Notes: generated by a model not told the origin, from the letters alone. A stretch of DNA of 64,000 nt from Saccharomycopsis crataegensis (GCF_037102585.1 NW_027043820.1:1274501-1338500); one strand, 5' to 3'; positions 39,056 to 50,900 are shown, counted from the stretch's first letter. Made by a program: numbers and translations.

Positions 39056-41599
39056 TTAGCCGGTGCCTTGTTCAGTCTTGATTTGCTTCCTTAGGCTATC
39101 ATCTTCACCATTATCTAAAGGTCGCTTCAACAGACTCGATGGATCAGTTTTTGGCAAATTTGCTTCTGATTTAACTGAAATTTCTGACTTAGTTGGTGGT
39201 TCCGATTTATTAGCGTTGTTGGCACTTCCATTTGGCTCAGTTTCATCATCATCGTCATCATCAATGGCACTTTCATTAATCTTTGATAAATGATCACCCG
39301 CATTATTCCCATTAGGACCATGGAACAAATTCTCTTCTCCTGCCAAGAAACGATCAAGATTTTGTTCGAAAGCAATAAGAGAATCGGTTCTCTTCTTTGG
39401 AACTTCCAGTTTAACCGGCAAAGCTTCTTCGCCAGCAAGTAATTTATCCAAGTTACTTTCAAGGGCAATTAGCGATGCAGTTCTAGGTTTCTTCAGAGGC
39501 GCCGAAACTGATGATGGTGGTGGTGGCGCTGGCGGAGCAGTTTGATTCTGTCTAACAGGTTCGATCTTAACCGGAGTGGCTTTGGGTTGTGTTATTGACA
39601 GGGTGTTTCTGGCTATTGAAGGAATTGGGGCGTGGATAATCGTAGGTTTCGTGGCACTTGTAGGCTTCAATGGGATTAAAGGAATTGAGCTTGGCCTCAA
39701 GTTTTGAATGATATTTGGTTTTGCAGTAGTCGCAGGTTTTGGAGCGGTAGATTTCACTTTTCCCGAAATCAATTCTGCAAATGTCATTTTCCCATTAGTT
39801 ACATGGGTCGTAGCATTGTTCAAACTATTGGTTAAAATCTTTGTCAATTGTTGAGGATTCTTTTCCACATACTTTATTAACGACTGCCCATTGGCGTTTT
39901 TTTGCAATTGGTTCATTGTGGAAGATAATGCATGAGTCAACAATTTGATCACCGTCTCTTTGTTCAAACCTTTGATATTTTTGGTGATCTTTTTGAGCTG
40001 TTCTTGCAAAATATTTAAAATCTTTTTATTGTCCTCGGAAAGATTCAACTTATTAGAGGATGATTTATTATTCGTGGCTTTATTATTGTTGGCGACTTTC
40101 ACAGCAGCAGTCCCTGAATTTGCCTTGGAATAACTGGAATAAGTACTACCAATTGCGGTGTTTGTTAGTGGGAGGGAATTAGAAAGAAGTGGTCTTGAGG
40201 ATGGAATTGTCGATGCACTGTACTGGTTAATAATACTATTTGGTAAGAGCATACTATTAACCAAAGGAACATTGGGTAATACCCTGTTGATTGGTTCAAT
40301 TGGTTGTTTCTTCTTCGCTTTATCCTTTTCGGCAAAATAATCCTCATCGATACCCCATAGCCAACCTTTCCCTTCTTTAGAAATTTTCTTAAACGCTTTA
40401 TTCAACGACAAATTATGACGAACCGAACTTTGCCAACCGTCTGGACAAAATTTGTAGTACGGATACAAGTCTTGGATAGACTTATATATCTCGGATAATG
40501 ACATCCCTTTATTATCAGTAGAATAAGTTCTGAGGCAATGGATTATGATATTTGAATAAGAGGTTGCTGGCTTGGTACGATATTCTTCGGGAATCTCTTC
40601 GAGGGTGTAAACTTTTTTCGGAGGTTTGGTGGTGCGCTTCTCTTTCTTTGGAACAATGACATTTGGCTTTTTCACTTCTTGTTGTTTTTGTTGTGTTTCT
40701 TGCAAATAGTGATTGGTTAATGGAATTGTTGAAGTGTTGATGATTGTTCCTGTAGATTTGGCAAGGGCAAGAATTTGATCAATGCTTTTATCACCCATGG
40801 GCGTGGCCATCACCGGATCAGTTTTTAATGCGGTATTCGTTAGAGGAATGTTGACGGTTGTCGGAATGATTGACAAAGTTTCGGGCTTTATCTTAGGTAT
40901 TATATCCATAGCATTATTGTTGACAACAGCTTTCGGTTGCTTAACTTTTGGTGGTACTACATTCGAGGATAATGTTTCGGGTTGTTTTGGGGGGATCGGC
41001 TGCTGCTGCTGCTGCTGCTGCTGTTGTTCTTGTTCTTGTTCTTGTTTTTGTTGTCGTTGCTGCTGCTGCTTCTTTTGAACAGTCTGCACTTCTGGCTTTG
41101 AAATCTTTATATCTTCGCCATTTGGAAGCACAAATGTAAATGTAACTTGGCCAATTTGAATCTTATTGTCGTTTGACAATGGCACTGTCACCCCTTTCTC
41201 CACAAAGTTGTTGTCAATGAATAACCCGTTTCTTCCAAGCACCTGGATTTCAAACCTCTGGGTGCCAAAATTGTAAAATATCTTCGCATGTTTCCGGGAA
41301 ACTGCCTTTGTTGGGCCCAAATGAACATCAACCGAGTACAGTTGATCATTGTTGATTCTTCGTCCCAAAAGCACTTGTAAAGTTTGGATATAAAAGGTGA
41401 AAGAGCTGAAATCTAGTCTCGCATAAGCAGAAATCTTGGTACTATCGCTTCCACTGGGTTGATTTGAATCCATCGGCACAAATGAATTCATGATTTCATT
41501 GTTGATATTATTCTTGTTATGGTTATCGGATTTGTTGTATGTAGATGATTGCGGTACCGAAGTGGTAGACGGCAGCGCACTGGTCACACTCAAATCCAT
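39056..41599 (-). CDS. FHL1: Forkhead/FHA regulator Fhl1 of ribosomal protein genes
   Basis: The protein has 847 residues. An FHA domain lies at about 50-155 (ARLDFSSFTFYIQTLQVLLGRR, then AVSRKHAKIFYNF and LGRNGLFIDNNFVEKGVTVPL). A Gln-run follows. The forkhead domain lies at about 335-420 (TKPATSYSNIIIHCLRTYS, LYPYYKFCPDGWQSSVRHNLSLNKAFKKI, GKGWLWGIDEDYF). Fhl1 marks ribosomal protein gene promoters; its FHA domain binds the coactivator Ifh1 or the corepressor Crf1 under TOR control. The Pro/Ser-rich C-terminal third carries two copies of a motif close to R-T-x-S-L-I-A-x-E-x-N-L-D, with L-A-G-E-E at the end. IFH1 itself lies two genes upstream on the same strand. S. cerevisiae Fhl1 has 936 residues. 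Confidence 0.95.
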   Translation of the reverse strand: MDLSVTSALPSTTSVPQSSTYNKSDNHNKNNINNEIMNSFVPMDSNQPSGSDSTKISAYARLDFSSFTFYIQTLQVLLGRRINNDQLYSVDVHLGPTKAVSRKHAKIFYNFGTQRFEIQVLGRNGLFIDNNFVEKGVTVPLSNDNKIQIGQVTFTFVLPNGEDIKISKPEVQTVQKKQQQQRQQKQEQEQEQQQQQQQQQPIPPKQPETLSSNVVPPKVKQPKAVVNNNAMDIIPKIKPETLSIIPTTVNIPLTNTALKTDPVMATPMGDKSIDQILALAKSTGTIINTSTIPLTNHYLQETQQKQQEVKKPNVIVPKKEKRTTKPPKKVYTLEEIPEEYRTKPATSYSNIIIHCLRTYSTDNKGMSLSEIYKSIQDLYPYYKFCPDGWQSSVRHNLSLNKAFKKISKEGKGWLWGIDEDYFAEKDKAKKKQPIEPINRVLPNVPLVNSMLLPNSIINQYSASTIPSSRPLLSNSLPLTNTAIGSTYSSYSKANSGTAAVKVANNNKATNNKSSSNKLNLSEDNKKILNILQEQLKKITKNIKGLNKETVIKLLTHALSSTMNQLQKNANGQSLIKYVEKNPQQLTKILTNSLNNATTHVTNGKMTFAELISGKVKSTAPKPATTAKPNIIQNLRPSSIPLIPLKPTSATKPTIIHAPIPSIARNTLSITQPKATPVKIEPVRQNQTAPPAPPPPSSVSAPLKKPRTASLIALESNLDKLLAGEEALPVKLEVPKKRTDSLIAFEQNLDRFLAGEENLFHGPNGNNAGDHLSKINESAIDDDDDDETEPNGSANNANKSEPPTKSEISVKSEANLPKTDPSSLLKRPLDNGEDDSLRKQIKTEQGTG

Positions 41600-41954
41600 G
41601 GTTATATTCCGAACAGTCTCTCTGATCTTGCTTAGTCTAATTCAATGACTGCAAGATTCTCCAAGTTCCGAATTACTATCGAGAGCTGCTTTCCAGCAAG
41701 AGAATAATAATAAATTTTTTTCTTCTGGTTATTCATGTAATTAAAGAGTATTTTTTTTTTCTTTTTCTTTTTGAGAGAGGAAAAATTGGCATCGCGCTTA
41801 CTAAGCATTTACGCAAAGGATTATGTAATTGGTGATTCTTTTACAACATATATCTTCAGAAGAGAAAGATACTATTAACTACTGATAATGATGACTTAAA
41901 AATCTATGCTATAGTTATTCCCTAATATTCTACAGTGTATTTGCCAAAATTAAT
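41600..41954. other. FHL1 upstream region / LMO1 3' region
   Basis: This 355-bp spacer lies between two minus-strand genes. It has a T/CT-rich tract at about 41750-41772. No gene seen. Confidence 0.55.
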
Positions 41955-44216
41955 CTAAGAATAGTAAAACCCACTAGCGACATCCACTAATTCATCGTAA
42001 GAATACTCAAAACTGTCTTCTTCTTTGGTCAGATATATATCATTGATTGTATGCTTCATAGATTTAATGGGTGCCAGGGTCCATCCAGTGTGTGTGTCAA
42101 TTAATGGACTTATATCAAAATTGATGTTTTTCACTTGTAAGAAGTTCCCCTGTTGTTGTTGAGAGTCCAAAGAATGAGAGTCGCTAGTGGTATACATGTC
42201 AACAATTCTATTGTTATAAATGTCTGCGAGTGGTAAAAACTGCAAAGTTCTTTTGATATCAAACAATTCTTCCACATGCGACTGAGTCTCCTCCGTCACC
42301 TTATTGAGTTGGAAATTATCCGCCAACAAGTTCAAAGTATCGGTCCATAATGTGGCAGCCCTGTTGGTATCTGTATAGAATGTGAAAAACTCTCTATTAG
42401 AATAATTGATCAAGGAGATCTTTGTGACAACCTTCTTCATATTTGTGAACATCTGGTTTCTTGTGACCGCAGTCTTTTGTCCAAGAAACGCTAATGATTT
42501 GATGGCATCGGTTGATACACCAAAGTTCGACCCAAACAAAACGTCTCTTCCATAGCTGAGCTTTTCGGCCACCACTTTCTTGATAGATTTCACAAAGATA
42601 TGTTTCGCGTTTTTACCATCTAGTAAGCTGTGCATTTTATCGATATCTTCTTCATCGTCCCTCATATACAGTGGTAAATTTACATAAACCAAAGAATTCC
42701 CTTTGGGGGAAATCGCAAAGAAAGCCCTGCAAGAATCTGGATTACCTGTATTATCGAGTGGATTCCTGGTATAACACATCATCCCTTTAGTCAATTCTAG
42801 TACTCTTTCATTCACGATAAACATCTTCACGCTTTCCATCAATGCTTTGTTATACATTTTGAAATCTTTATCATTCAAGTAATCCAAGTACTGGTCATCT
42901 TTGAGAAATCGCATTTGAACTTGTCTGATTTTATCATAAGTGAGATCATATTTCAACTTACTGAATGCGGCATTAAAACCACCAACAGATACCATATTAT
43001 AATTGAGATATTGCAAGTCCATTTTCAATAGGTTCATTATAAACAGGCAATCCTCAAGATTGTCATTACCGGCTTCAGAATGTTTCCAATATCCAAGGGC
43101 TTTTTGGAGTAAAACTAACAACAATACATCAACATATATAATAAAGTTTTTCACCACCTCATGATTGGGGTTGGAAGGGTGGAAAAACTTGGTGTGTAAC
43201 ATTGAAGCAATTTCCAAAACAAACCGGATGGTGGGAAATCTTTGAGGCATGCTACTAGCCAAACAGTGCTGTTTAGAAACGTCTGCAACAAACTTTTCAG
43301 TATAGGTTGCGGTGATGAACACTTTAATTGTCATTATCGTTGATGCCAGAAAATTTTGCAAAATATAGGACTTCAAATCGTTTGTGAAACCACATTTGGC
43401 ATAAATTTCGGGTTCGGACATGTCAGAAATATCGAAGAATGTGAATTTTTTAACCCCCGAGCAGATATCATTCAAATTTTCATTGAAAGTGGTGTCTTGT
43501 GAATAATCATAATCCGGTTTTTCAAAGATCCCCATGAGTTTAGTAGCATTGTCACTAAATGATTCGACAATTGTTCCATATGTGGCCATGGGAATAATTC
43601 TATGATGGTATATCATCTCACAAATAATATTGGCCAAGCCTCTCAGCCTTATATGAGGAGCTAACGTCAAACAATAAGACCAAAGAGGAGGATAAAGTAA
43701 TACTGTATAAAGGTTTGTCAAGAATTGTAAATTAATGGCTGCCATTGCATGATCAATAACTGTTGTGAATCTTATGGCAATATTTTCCACAAACTCCAAG
43801 TTTTCCATGATCACTTGGATGAAAAGATCGTACGATTCATTATCGTTATTTGTTGAAAGGGTAGTTTCCTTCAAGAAGTCACCTCTCAAATAAGTAGTGG
43901 CGATAATATAAGGCGAATGGTCGAATTTGTGGGCTATAGAGTACTGTACTAGCTTTGTGAGAAACTGCTTATTATTGAATAGGCGATTGAACTCATGCGA
44001 TCGGGGTAACAAAAACACGAGACTGGAGAAACTGGTAAGCAATGGAGCTAACTCATTTTCACCCGGAGGATGTTCAATAATACAAGTCCTTATTCGCGTC
44101 ACGATTTGGACGCCTAACACCAAAGGGATTTTCTTCCCCAGGGATGCCAGACATGCTTGGATTACCAGGTTCGAAAGATCTTGTGGCGAGCTGGGGAGGG
44201 TGGCAGCGAGTGACAT
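41955..44216 (-). CDS. LMO1: ELMO/CED-12-type protein Lmo1, Rho5 activator subunit
   Basis: The protein has 753 residues, mainly helical repeats over the first 470. A PH-like domain follows (about 480-640), opening CRAFFAISPKGNSLVYVNLP and closing INYSNREFFTFYTDTNRAATLWTDTLNLL. That end resembles the ELMO PH domain ending (C-x-x-W-T-D-x-L-N-x-L). The C-terminal part is short and Asp/Tyr-rich (FEYSYDELVDVASGFYYS). Yeast Lmo1 pairs with the DOCK-type exchange factor Dck1 to activate Rho5 at the plasma membrane and mitochondria under oxidative or nutrient stress. S. cerevisiae Lmo1 has 665 residues. The assignment rests on domain layout and the PH closing motif. A direct search could still place it in another PH-containing helical family. 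Confidence 0.7.
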   Translation of the reverse strand: MSLAATLPSSPQDLSNLVIQACLASLGKKIPLVLGVQIVTRIRTCIIEHPPGENELAPLLTSFSSLVFLLPRSHEFNRLFNNKQFLTKLVQYSIAHKFDHSPYIIATTYLRGDFLKETTLSTNNDNESYDLFIQVIMENLEFVENIAIRFTTVIDHAMAAINLQFLTNLYTVLLYPPLWSYCLTLAPHIRLRGLANIICEMIYHHRIIPMATYGTIVESFSDNATKLMGIFEKPDYDYSQDTTFNENLNDICSGVKKFTFFDISDMSEPEIYAKCGFTNDLKSYILQNFLASTIMTIKVFITATYTEKFVADVSKQHCLASSMPQRFPTIRFVLEIASMLHTKFFHPSNPNHEVVKNFIIYVDVLLLVLLQKALGYWKHSEAGNDNLEDCLFIMNLLKMDLQYLNYNMVSVGGFNAAFSKLKYDLTYDKIRQVQMRFLKDDQYLDYLNDKDFKMYNKALMESVKMFIVNERVLELTKGMMCYTRNPLDNTGNPDSCRAFFAISPKGNSLVYVNLPLYMRDDEEDIDKMHSLLDGKNAKHIFVKSIKKVVAEKLSYGRDVLFGSNFGVSTDAIKSLAFLGQKTAVTRNQMFTNMKKVVTKISLINYSNREFFTFYTDTNRAATLWTDTLNLLADNFQLNKVTEETQSHVEELFDIKRTLQFLPLADIYNNRIVDMYTTSDSHSLDSQQQQGNFLQVKNINFDISPLIDTHTGWTLAPIKSMKHTINDIYLTKEEDSFEYSYDELVDVASGFYYS

Positions 44217-44610
44217 GGATGTGGATTGAGGAAAGCAAGATAAATTATAATACTAATAATAATAGCAGTCAACTGTTGTGTGGATTTTATTATTGATTAT
44301 TATTATTATGAGTCGATCCCATCTCATCTCCCAATTTATCCCTGCCAACCTCGTGCATAAACTCCGGACAGGTCTCGAACCTAGTTTAGTTTTCCCGCTC
44401 CGGACGCGCCGGTTGGGGGCCTTCGAAGGGAAGGGCTACGTGAAAGGAGGTTCATCAAGTAAATACTAAACATATATCGGTAAATACCCTACAATAATCA
44501 TACCCATATATATCTATATATAAAAATCCATTTGTCCATATAATACATTCGTTTTTTCTGACGGGCGCCTTCCACAAGAAAACACCCAGAACCATATATA
44601 ATATAATCTT
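44217..44610. other. LMO1 upstream region / IFH1 3' region
   Basis: This 394-bp spacer has two exact copies of CTCCGGAC, at 44362-44369 and 44398-44405, in a GC-rich patch (44330-44440). The rest is AT-rich with ATATA runs. A TCTCGAACC word near 44373 looked tRNA-like on the minus strand but lacks an acceptor stem. No gene seen. Confidence 0.5.
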
Positions 44611-46775
44611 TCAAAATTGAATCCCGCTCAACAACCCACTTAATTCGGCATTGTCAACCTCTCCCACCTCGCTTAGCAACTCCTCGACTCCCATCAACAC
44701 ATTTTCACTAAATAAACCATTATCCGTGAAAACCAAACCTTCCTGGTTAGCCTCCATCACCGAAGACTGTCTTCTCTTTTTCATAGCCTTGTCCACTGGT
44801 TTACTTAACAAAATTTTTGAGTCTCCAGGGGCATTTCTTAGGACACTTTGTTTAATTTGTTTTCTGATCTTGTTTGATTTACTAACACTGGAGTTTCTAG
44901 AGTGCCTTGCCCTTGGTTTCGCGTCAGCAGTAAAGCTGCCCCGACTACCAGAAAACTTTCTACTATTTTCGAACTCCGCTGGGCCAGTGGATGGATGAGA
45001 CTGAGAATGAACCCTGTTTCTAAAAGCGGTTAGCGGAACCTTTCTTTTATTACTGGTACTGGTGGTCAAAGCATTCCAATTGAAATTATCCTCGGTTCCC
45101 TCTTCCAATTCACTGAGATTGAAAAATTCATCAAACTTCAAATCCATCCCCATACTAACATTTCTTTTGTGATTAGGATTGCTGGCATTACTTTTAACAC
45201 CTGTATTTTTCATGGTATAAGGAATAATAGATCGTGTTGACAACCCATCGATAATTTCAAACGGTACATCTTTGGAAGCAATCCATGTAGCCATTCTTGG
45301 AGCGCCACCCCCATTAACTTTAGCAGATGATAATACTTCTTTAACCGATCTAGAGCCAATATTTTTAGCAGTCGAAATCGGTAAGTTCTCTTCAACATCG
45401 GTCATTTCGTTTTCATCTTCATCAGAGAAGATGGCTTGGTAGTCCATGAAGCTTTGGTTGGTTCCAAGAGTTAAATCAAAATTCATAGCATTTTTACCAG
45501 CGGTTTTGTTAACTAATGTCTGAGCCCCACTTGAAAGTTCTCTTGTACTGCTACTTCTGTGACTTTTACTTCTACTTTTCCGCTTTTTAGATTCGGTTTT
45601 CTTCTTCTTCTCATCATCACCTAATAGATAATCCCAGAAATAGGCATCATCCCCCGTTTCATCGTAAGCATCAAGATACTTGTTACCAGTAGAGTTGTTT
45701 ATGTTGAAGAACCCTGATGGTTTATAATATAAATCATCAAATACCGATAATTCAATTTCACTTTCTTCATCTTCATCATCATCGTCATCGTCATTGTTAT
45801 TGACATTATTATTGTCGTCTGAATTTTTATCTCCATTTTTCTTCTCCTCATCATCTGATACAAATTCCAAGACTTCATCATCATCATCATCGTTCTGTTT
45901 ACCGGATCCTTTACTTCCAATTTTATCCCGAAGTACCACATCTTTGTGATTTTCCACAATACTCATCCTTGGTATGATTGCTGGTCTAGTAAAATCATTC
46001 AATAAGTTATCAGTTTGGTGGCCCATAAAAAAGCTATTTCCAGATCCAATGTTGAACTCATCATTCATAAAATACATGTCATTATCACCCTTCATTTCCT
46101 CCAATAAGTTCTTGGTTTCTTTTGCTAGCAAGTCATCGTCGTCACTCAATACAGTTTGATCGTTATTGTTGGCATTCCTCTGCTTTTTCAATTTCATTTT
46201 TTTCATTTGGGCCAATGTTTCATCATCGTAAGCATCAGCATGGTCTGCCTCATCAGCAGCAATCGCTTCTGCCAACTTGTCATTGTCGATTTCTTCATCA
46301 TCCTTATCGTCATCATCGGCAGCAGCATGTTTGGCCAATTCTTTTTCATCAAGCACTGGATCCTCATCACTAGAATCAGTTAAAATAGCATTTTCATTAT
46401 CAGACTTATCAATATCCGATAACGGAGAGTCAGAGTCGTCACCAAGCTTTGGTACCGGCAAAAAATTAGACTTATCAAGATTTGTGAGTCTTCTTTGAAT
46501 ACTTCTGCGATAGTTCTTAGGGTTCTTCACGGTTCTTGATCCCTCTACTTCTTCACCGACATCTTCTTTTTCTAATCCATGATCGTCTTCAAAAGAATCG
46601 AAATCAAAAGAGATATTAATATCAGAATCATCACCATCATTCGCTTTATTATTTTTTGAATTATTATTTGAGTCCGCATTTTCTTTATTTCTCAATCCTT
46701 TAGCTGCTTTGAGTGCTCTTTTCTTTCGCTGAGCAGTTAATTTTACAAAGTCCACATCCGATTCATATTCAGATG

Positions 46776-46833
<58 letters not shown>

Positions 46834-47286
46834 TTCTTCTTCTTCATCATCATCGTCATCATCATCATCAACAATGACATTTCCTTCTTCATCTTCATCT
46901 TCTTCATAATCATCAATTTCAATATCCAATGATCCGTCATCACTCTGTTCAACATCATCGGCAGAACTGCCATCACTTATCAAACTAAACCTTCTTGAAC
47001 TGGGTTTATTGATATTGCTGCTTTTTCCACCTCCTGGTCTTCTAGTTTTTAGTTTACCAATACTTTTTCCTCCGACCCTTGGTTGTTCTTCGGGAGATTT
47101 CCTTAGCTTAGCAAGGTTCTTGGATGAATACTTTTTAAAAGACTTTGATGACATTGGGTTATTCTTTCTTGATATTTTGGGTCTGAAGGCAGTATTCTGA
47201 CTGTGTAATTTGCTGTTTGTCTTGTTAGCTGGATTACCACCCATAACCTTACTGCTATGGATTGGTTTTGAACTATTCGAACTCAT
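44611..47286 (-). CDS. IFH1: Ifh1 coactivator of ribosomal protein genes
   Basis: The protein has 891 residues from the ATG at 47284-47286. The head is basic (KSFKKYSSKNLAKLRK). It is followed by long Asp/Glu runs coded by GAT and GAA repeats (about residues 120-180). The forkhead-binding region lies at about 628-695 (MTDVEENLPISTAKNIG, KEVLSSAKVN, PFEIIDGLSTRSIIPY), closely resembling Ifh1 and Crf1. The tail is Ser/Arg-rich and ends ELSGLLSGIQF. Ifh1 binds the FHA domain of Fhl1 and switches on ribosomal protein genes when TORC1 is active. S. cerevisiae Ifh1 has 1085 residues. Crf1, a paralogue made by the whole-genome duplication, is not expected in a yeast outside that lineage. FHL1 lies two genes downstream on the same strand. 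Confidence 0.88.
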
Positions 47287-47921
47287 GCTGACGGTTGAAC
47301 GGGGCAATTTGTCTTTATATATTTTTCGTATCTATGATTTTCCTTTATCCTTGGCACAATAACAAAAAAAAAACCTCCCCTAAAACTCTTAGTCTGAGTT
47401 TCCCTATTTGATGATTGAAAATCAGGAAATGATAAATGTAATGTGATATAAAATTTCTCCTTGTTAATTCAGGGAAGCACTTCTAGATCAGTTGAAACAA
47501 GCTTGTACGGTACAATCACACTCAAAAAAGATAATATTAAACGCCCCCCAATGAATTGAAATATAAAAATAAATAATAAAGAAGTGCTCTAATTTGAGGC
47601 AATTTGGTGTTGGTATATTCACGTTTTCCAGGGGTTTTAATAGTGAAGTAGTAACGATGGTTCCAGTGTGTTTACAATTTTCCACTCCTTCGTGCTATAT
47701 GATTTTATTGATTTTTTTAGGGAGAAAAAAAAAATAAAATAAAAAAAAAAAATTTTTTTCTTGCAATGTCACGAGACCTTTATCAATTTACGCTTGCGAT
47801 GAGCTTCTTCTGCTACTTTAACCTTTACAGTAGTGACAAACAATACCATTTTGTATAGAAAAGTTATTTTTATTATCATTATTATTATTAGACAAAAACG
47901 AATTAGTAAATAGTGAAACTC
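47287..47921. other. IFH1 upstream region / YCF1 3' region
   Basis: This 635-bp spacer lies between two minus-strand genes. A-rich and T-rich tracts sit at 47715-47760 and a (ATT)n run near 47870-47890. No gene seen. Confidence 0.55.
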
Positions 47922-50900
47922 TCACTCTACTAAACCACCACGTTTGGCAAGAGAGTAGAAGATCAGATCATGATTCTGCAATAATACTTCAGGTTTATCA
48001 AACTCCGCAACCTCACCCTTTTCAAGCACCAAGATCCGGTCACTATCCATTATAGTGTTGATTCTATGAGCAATAGTCAAAATGGTTCTTTCGCTAAACT
48101 CTTTTCTGATAGTCTCTTGGACAATCTTATCGGTTTCCACGTCAACTGCAGCAGTAGCCTCGTCCAACACTAAAATTTTAGATGGAATTAATAACGCTCT
48201 GGCTAAACACATCAATTGCTTTTGACCAACAGATAAGTTACCCCCGTTCTCTGTGACTCTCACACTCAACAAATCATTGATCTTGGTATCTGGAGAAGCA
48301 GCGTTCTGTTCATCAATCATTTTTAGGAGATGGGGTTTCATATGGGATAATTCAATGGACTTCAAGATCTTTTTGTCATCAAACGAGCTAGTTGGATCTA
48401 AATTGTCACGGATAGTACCTTCAAAGACTTGTGCATCTTGTGGGATAATAGACAATTTCCTACGCAAATCCGCAAGTCCAATGGCCGATGTGGACATCCC
48501 ATCAATTACCACTTCACCTTCAGCTGGCTCAATAATACGATACAAAGCCATAGTTAGTGAAGATTTCCCTGCACCAGTTCTTCCAACAATACCAATTTTT
48601 TCTCTTGGGTTGATTTTCAAGCTGATGTTCTTCAACACCAAGTCCAATTCTTTTCTATATCTAGTAGAATAGCCCTTGAACTCAATGGCACCTTCTGTAG
48701 GCCAAGCATCGGCAGGTCTATTGGATTCAATTACTTCTGGAGCTTCTGGTTCTAACTTAGAATATTCTTCAATTCTTTCGACAGAAACAATATTTGTTTC
48801 CACTTCAACAGTCATTCTAACAGTCCAATTCAAAGACCCAGTAATTTGTAAAGCATAACTCACACTCAAACCAATCAAACCAGCACTAACTTTACCAGAA
48901 GCTAAGCCAAACATTGGCAAGGCAGCAGAACTGAAAATAACTAGCGAAGCCAAGAAATCCAATCTGGTTGCCAACCAACGGTTACAATTAACTGTTGAAT
49001 GGTAAGCTTCCAAGTTATTATCAACTTTAACTTCATTAAGTTTGACAAACCTATTCTCTTGTCCGAACCCTCTGATTGTAGTGATACCGTTCAATGTTTC
49101 TTGGAAATGGGCGTAAATTGGACTTCTAGTGATAGATTCCAAACGCTTCAATTCTCTAGAGGTTCTCATATAGTATTGTTGGTAATAGATATATAAAACA
49201 CTCAATGGGACAATCACCAACACAAATTGCCAAGTAGAAAAGCAAATAACCAAAATGGTGAACAAAACCTTGATAGATTGTTGGAAGAACGATTGGAAAA
49301 CTCTACCCAAAACATCATCAATCTTGTTGATATCGTTGGAGAAACGGTTCAAGATTCTCCCGATTGGAGTGGTTTCGAAGAATGACATTGGAGCTCTAAT
49401 GACAGCATTAGCCAAGCGGTTGTGTAAGTTTTTAGAACCCTTGATAACACAAACATTCCATAAAATAATACACTGAATCATCAAAGTAATACTTCCAGAA
49501 ATCCCTAATAAAGCATAAATCAGAAGGTATCTCACCACGTGAGGATTATAACCTTCTTTAGAGTTAAGTTCTGACCAATATTTAAGCCAATAGTTGGCAG
49601 CGACATTCAAACCCATATTACTAACCGCCAAAAACAAAAACAACACCACAAATCTTGGATTGCACGCGTTAGCATAAGTCAAATAAACATCCCATTTGAC
49701 ATTACCACGTTCCATATGTTCCTTTCTGGCCTCTGAGGTCTTGTTCCTTTCATCATCATAAGTAACCACAGCATCATTCATAGTTGCTGTACTGGCTCTT
49801 CTCAAACTGGCAGCATCGTTGTTTTCTAATAGGTCATTCTCAATCGAGGCATTATCTTCAACCAATTCGTGACCCTTGAAAGTCTTGACATCATCTTGAT
49901 CTCCGTTATCTGAGGACTCCTCTTCTTTATTTGCATCTTCGTTAACAGACGATTCTTCATCTTCAGTCTCTGAGGAACCGTCAACTTTTTTTTTACCAAA
50001 TTGTTCAATCAATTGGGAAATTTTAGAAGTAGAACGTTGTTCATCGGTCATTTCATTCAAGGCTTTTGTAGAGGTCTGTTCAATAATTTCCCCATCTTCT
50101 AACATGGAAATGTTGTGGGCAATATGTAAGAAATGAACAGAGTTGGTAACCAACACTTTACATTTATGATGCAACATCCCTTTTTCACCAAACACATGAT
50201 CGATCAAGTGTTTTCCAACATGTTCATCAACGGCAGCCAATGGGTCATCTAAAAGATACAAATCAGCACCCGCATAAATAGCTCTGGCCAAAGAGAGTCT
50301 TGCCTTTTGACCACCGGATAGGGAGATACCTTTTTCACCGACTTGGGTAAGATCACCATCAACAAAATTCTTCAAATCAACATTCAAATCACAAGCGAAA
50401 AGCACCTTTTCATAAAGTATAGGATCATACTTGTGGCCAAATAAAATATTTTCTTTGATAGTACCATTCATAATCCAAGCCACTTGAGACACATAGGCAA
50501 CTTTCCCATGAATACTCAATTGACCTTGATATTTGTACAAATCCCCGAGCATCGATTTAATGAATGAAGATTTACCAGAACCGACTTTACCAATGACACA
50601 AGAAAGTTCACCTTTTTTCGCAACAAAGTTGATATTTTTGAGGGCCAAGTAGTTGTTGCTATTGTTAGCATCGGTGTCAGCGTCAGAGTAACGTTGGTTG
50701 AATTTGTTCCAAGAGTACGAGCAGTTGTCAAATTTCACCACTTCTTCACCCATTTTCTTAACTTTTCCCATACGGATAACAGCATTTGGGTCCAATTCAT
50801 CTAACTGCAAGAATTCATTAAGACGATCTAAGGAGACACCACAATCTATGATAGCGGTGATGACATTAGGAATAACATTTAATGGGAAACCTAACAAGTT

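Noticed and set aside
44360-44440. tRNA-like TCTCGAACC word on the minus strand upstream of LMO1
   Set aside because: The T stem is mismatched and no acceptor 5' strand complementary to CCGGAGT lies at the right distance.
46743-46976. Methionine-run frame antisense to frame of IFH1
   Set aside because: It is a shifted reading of the GAT repeats that code for the Asp run of Ifh1.
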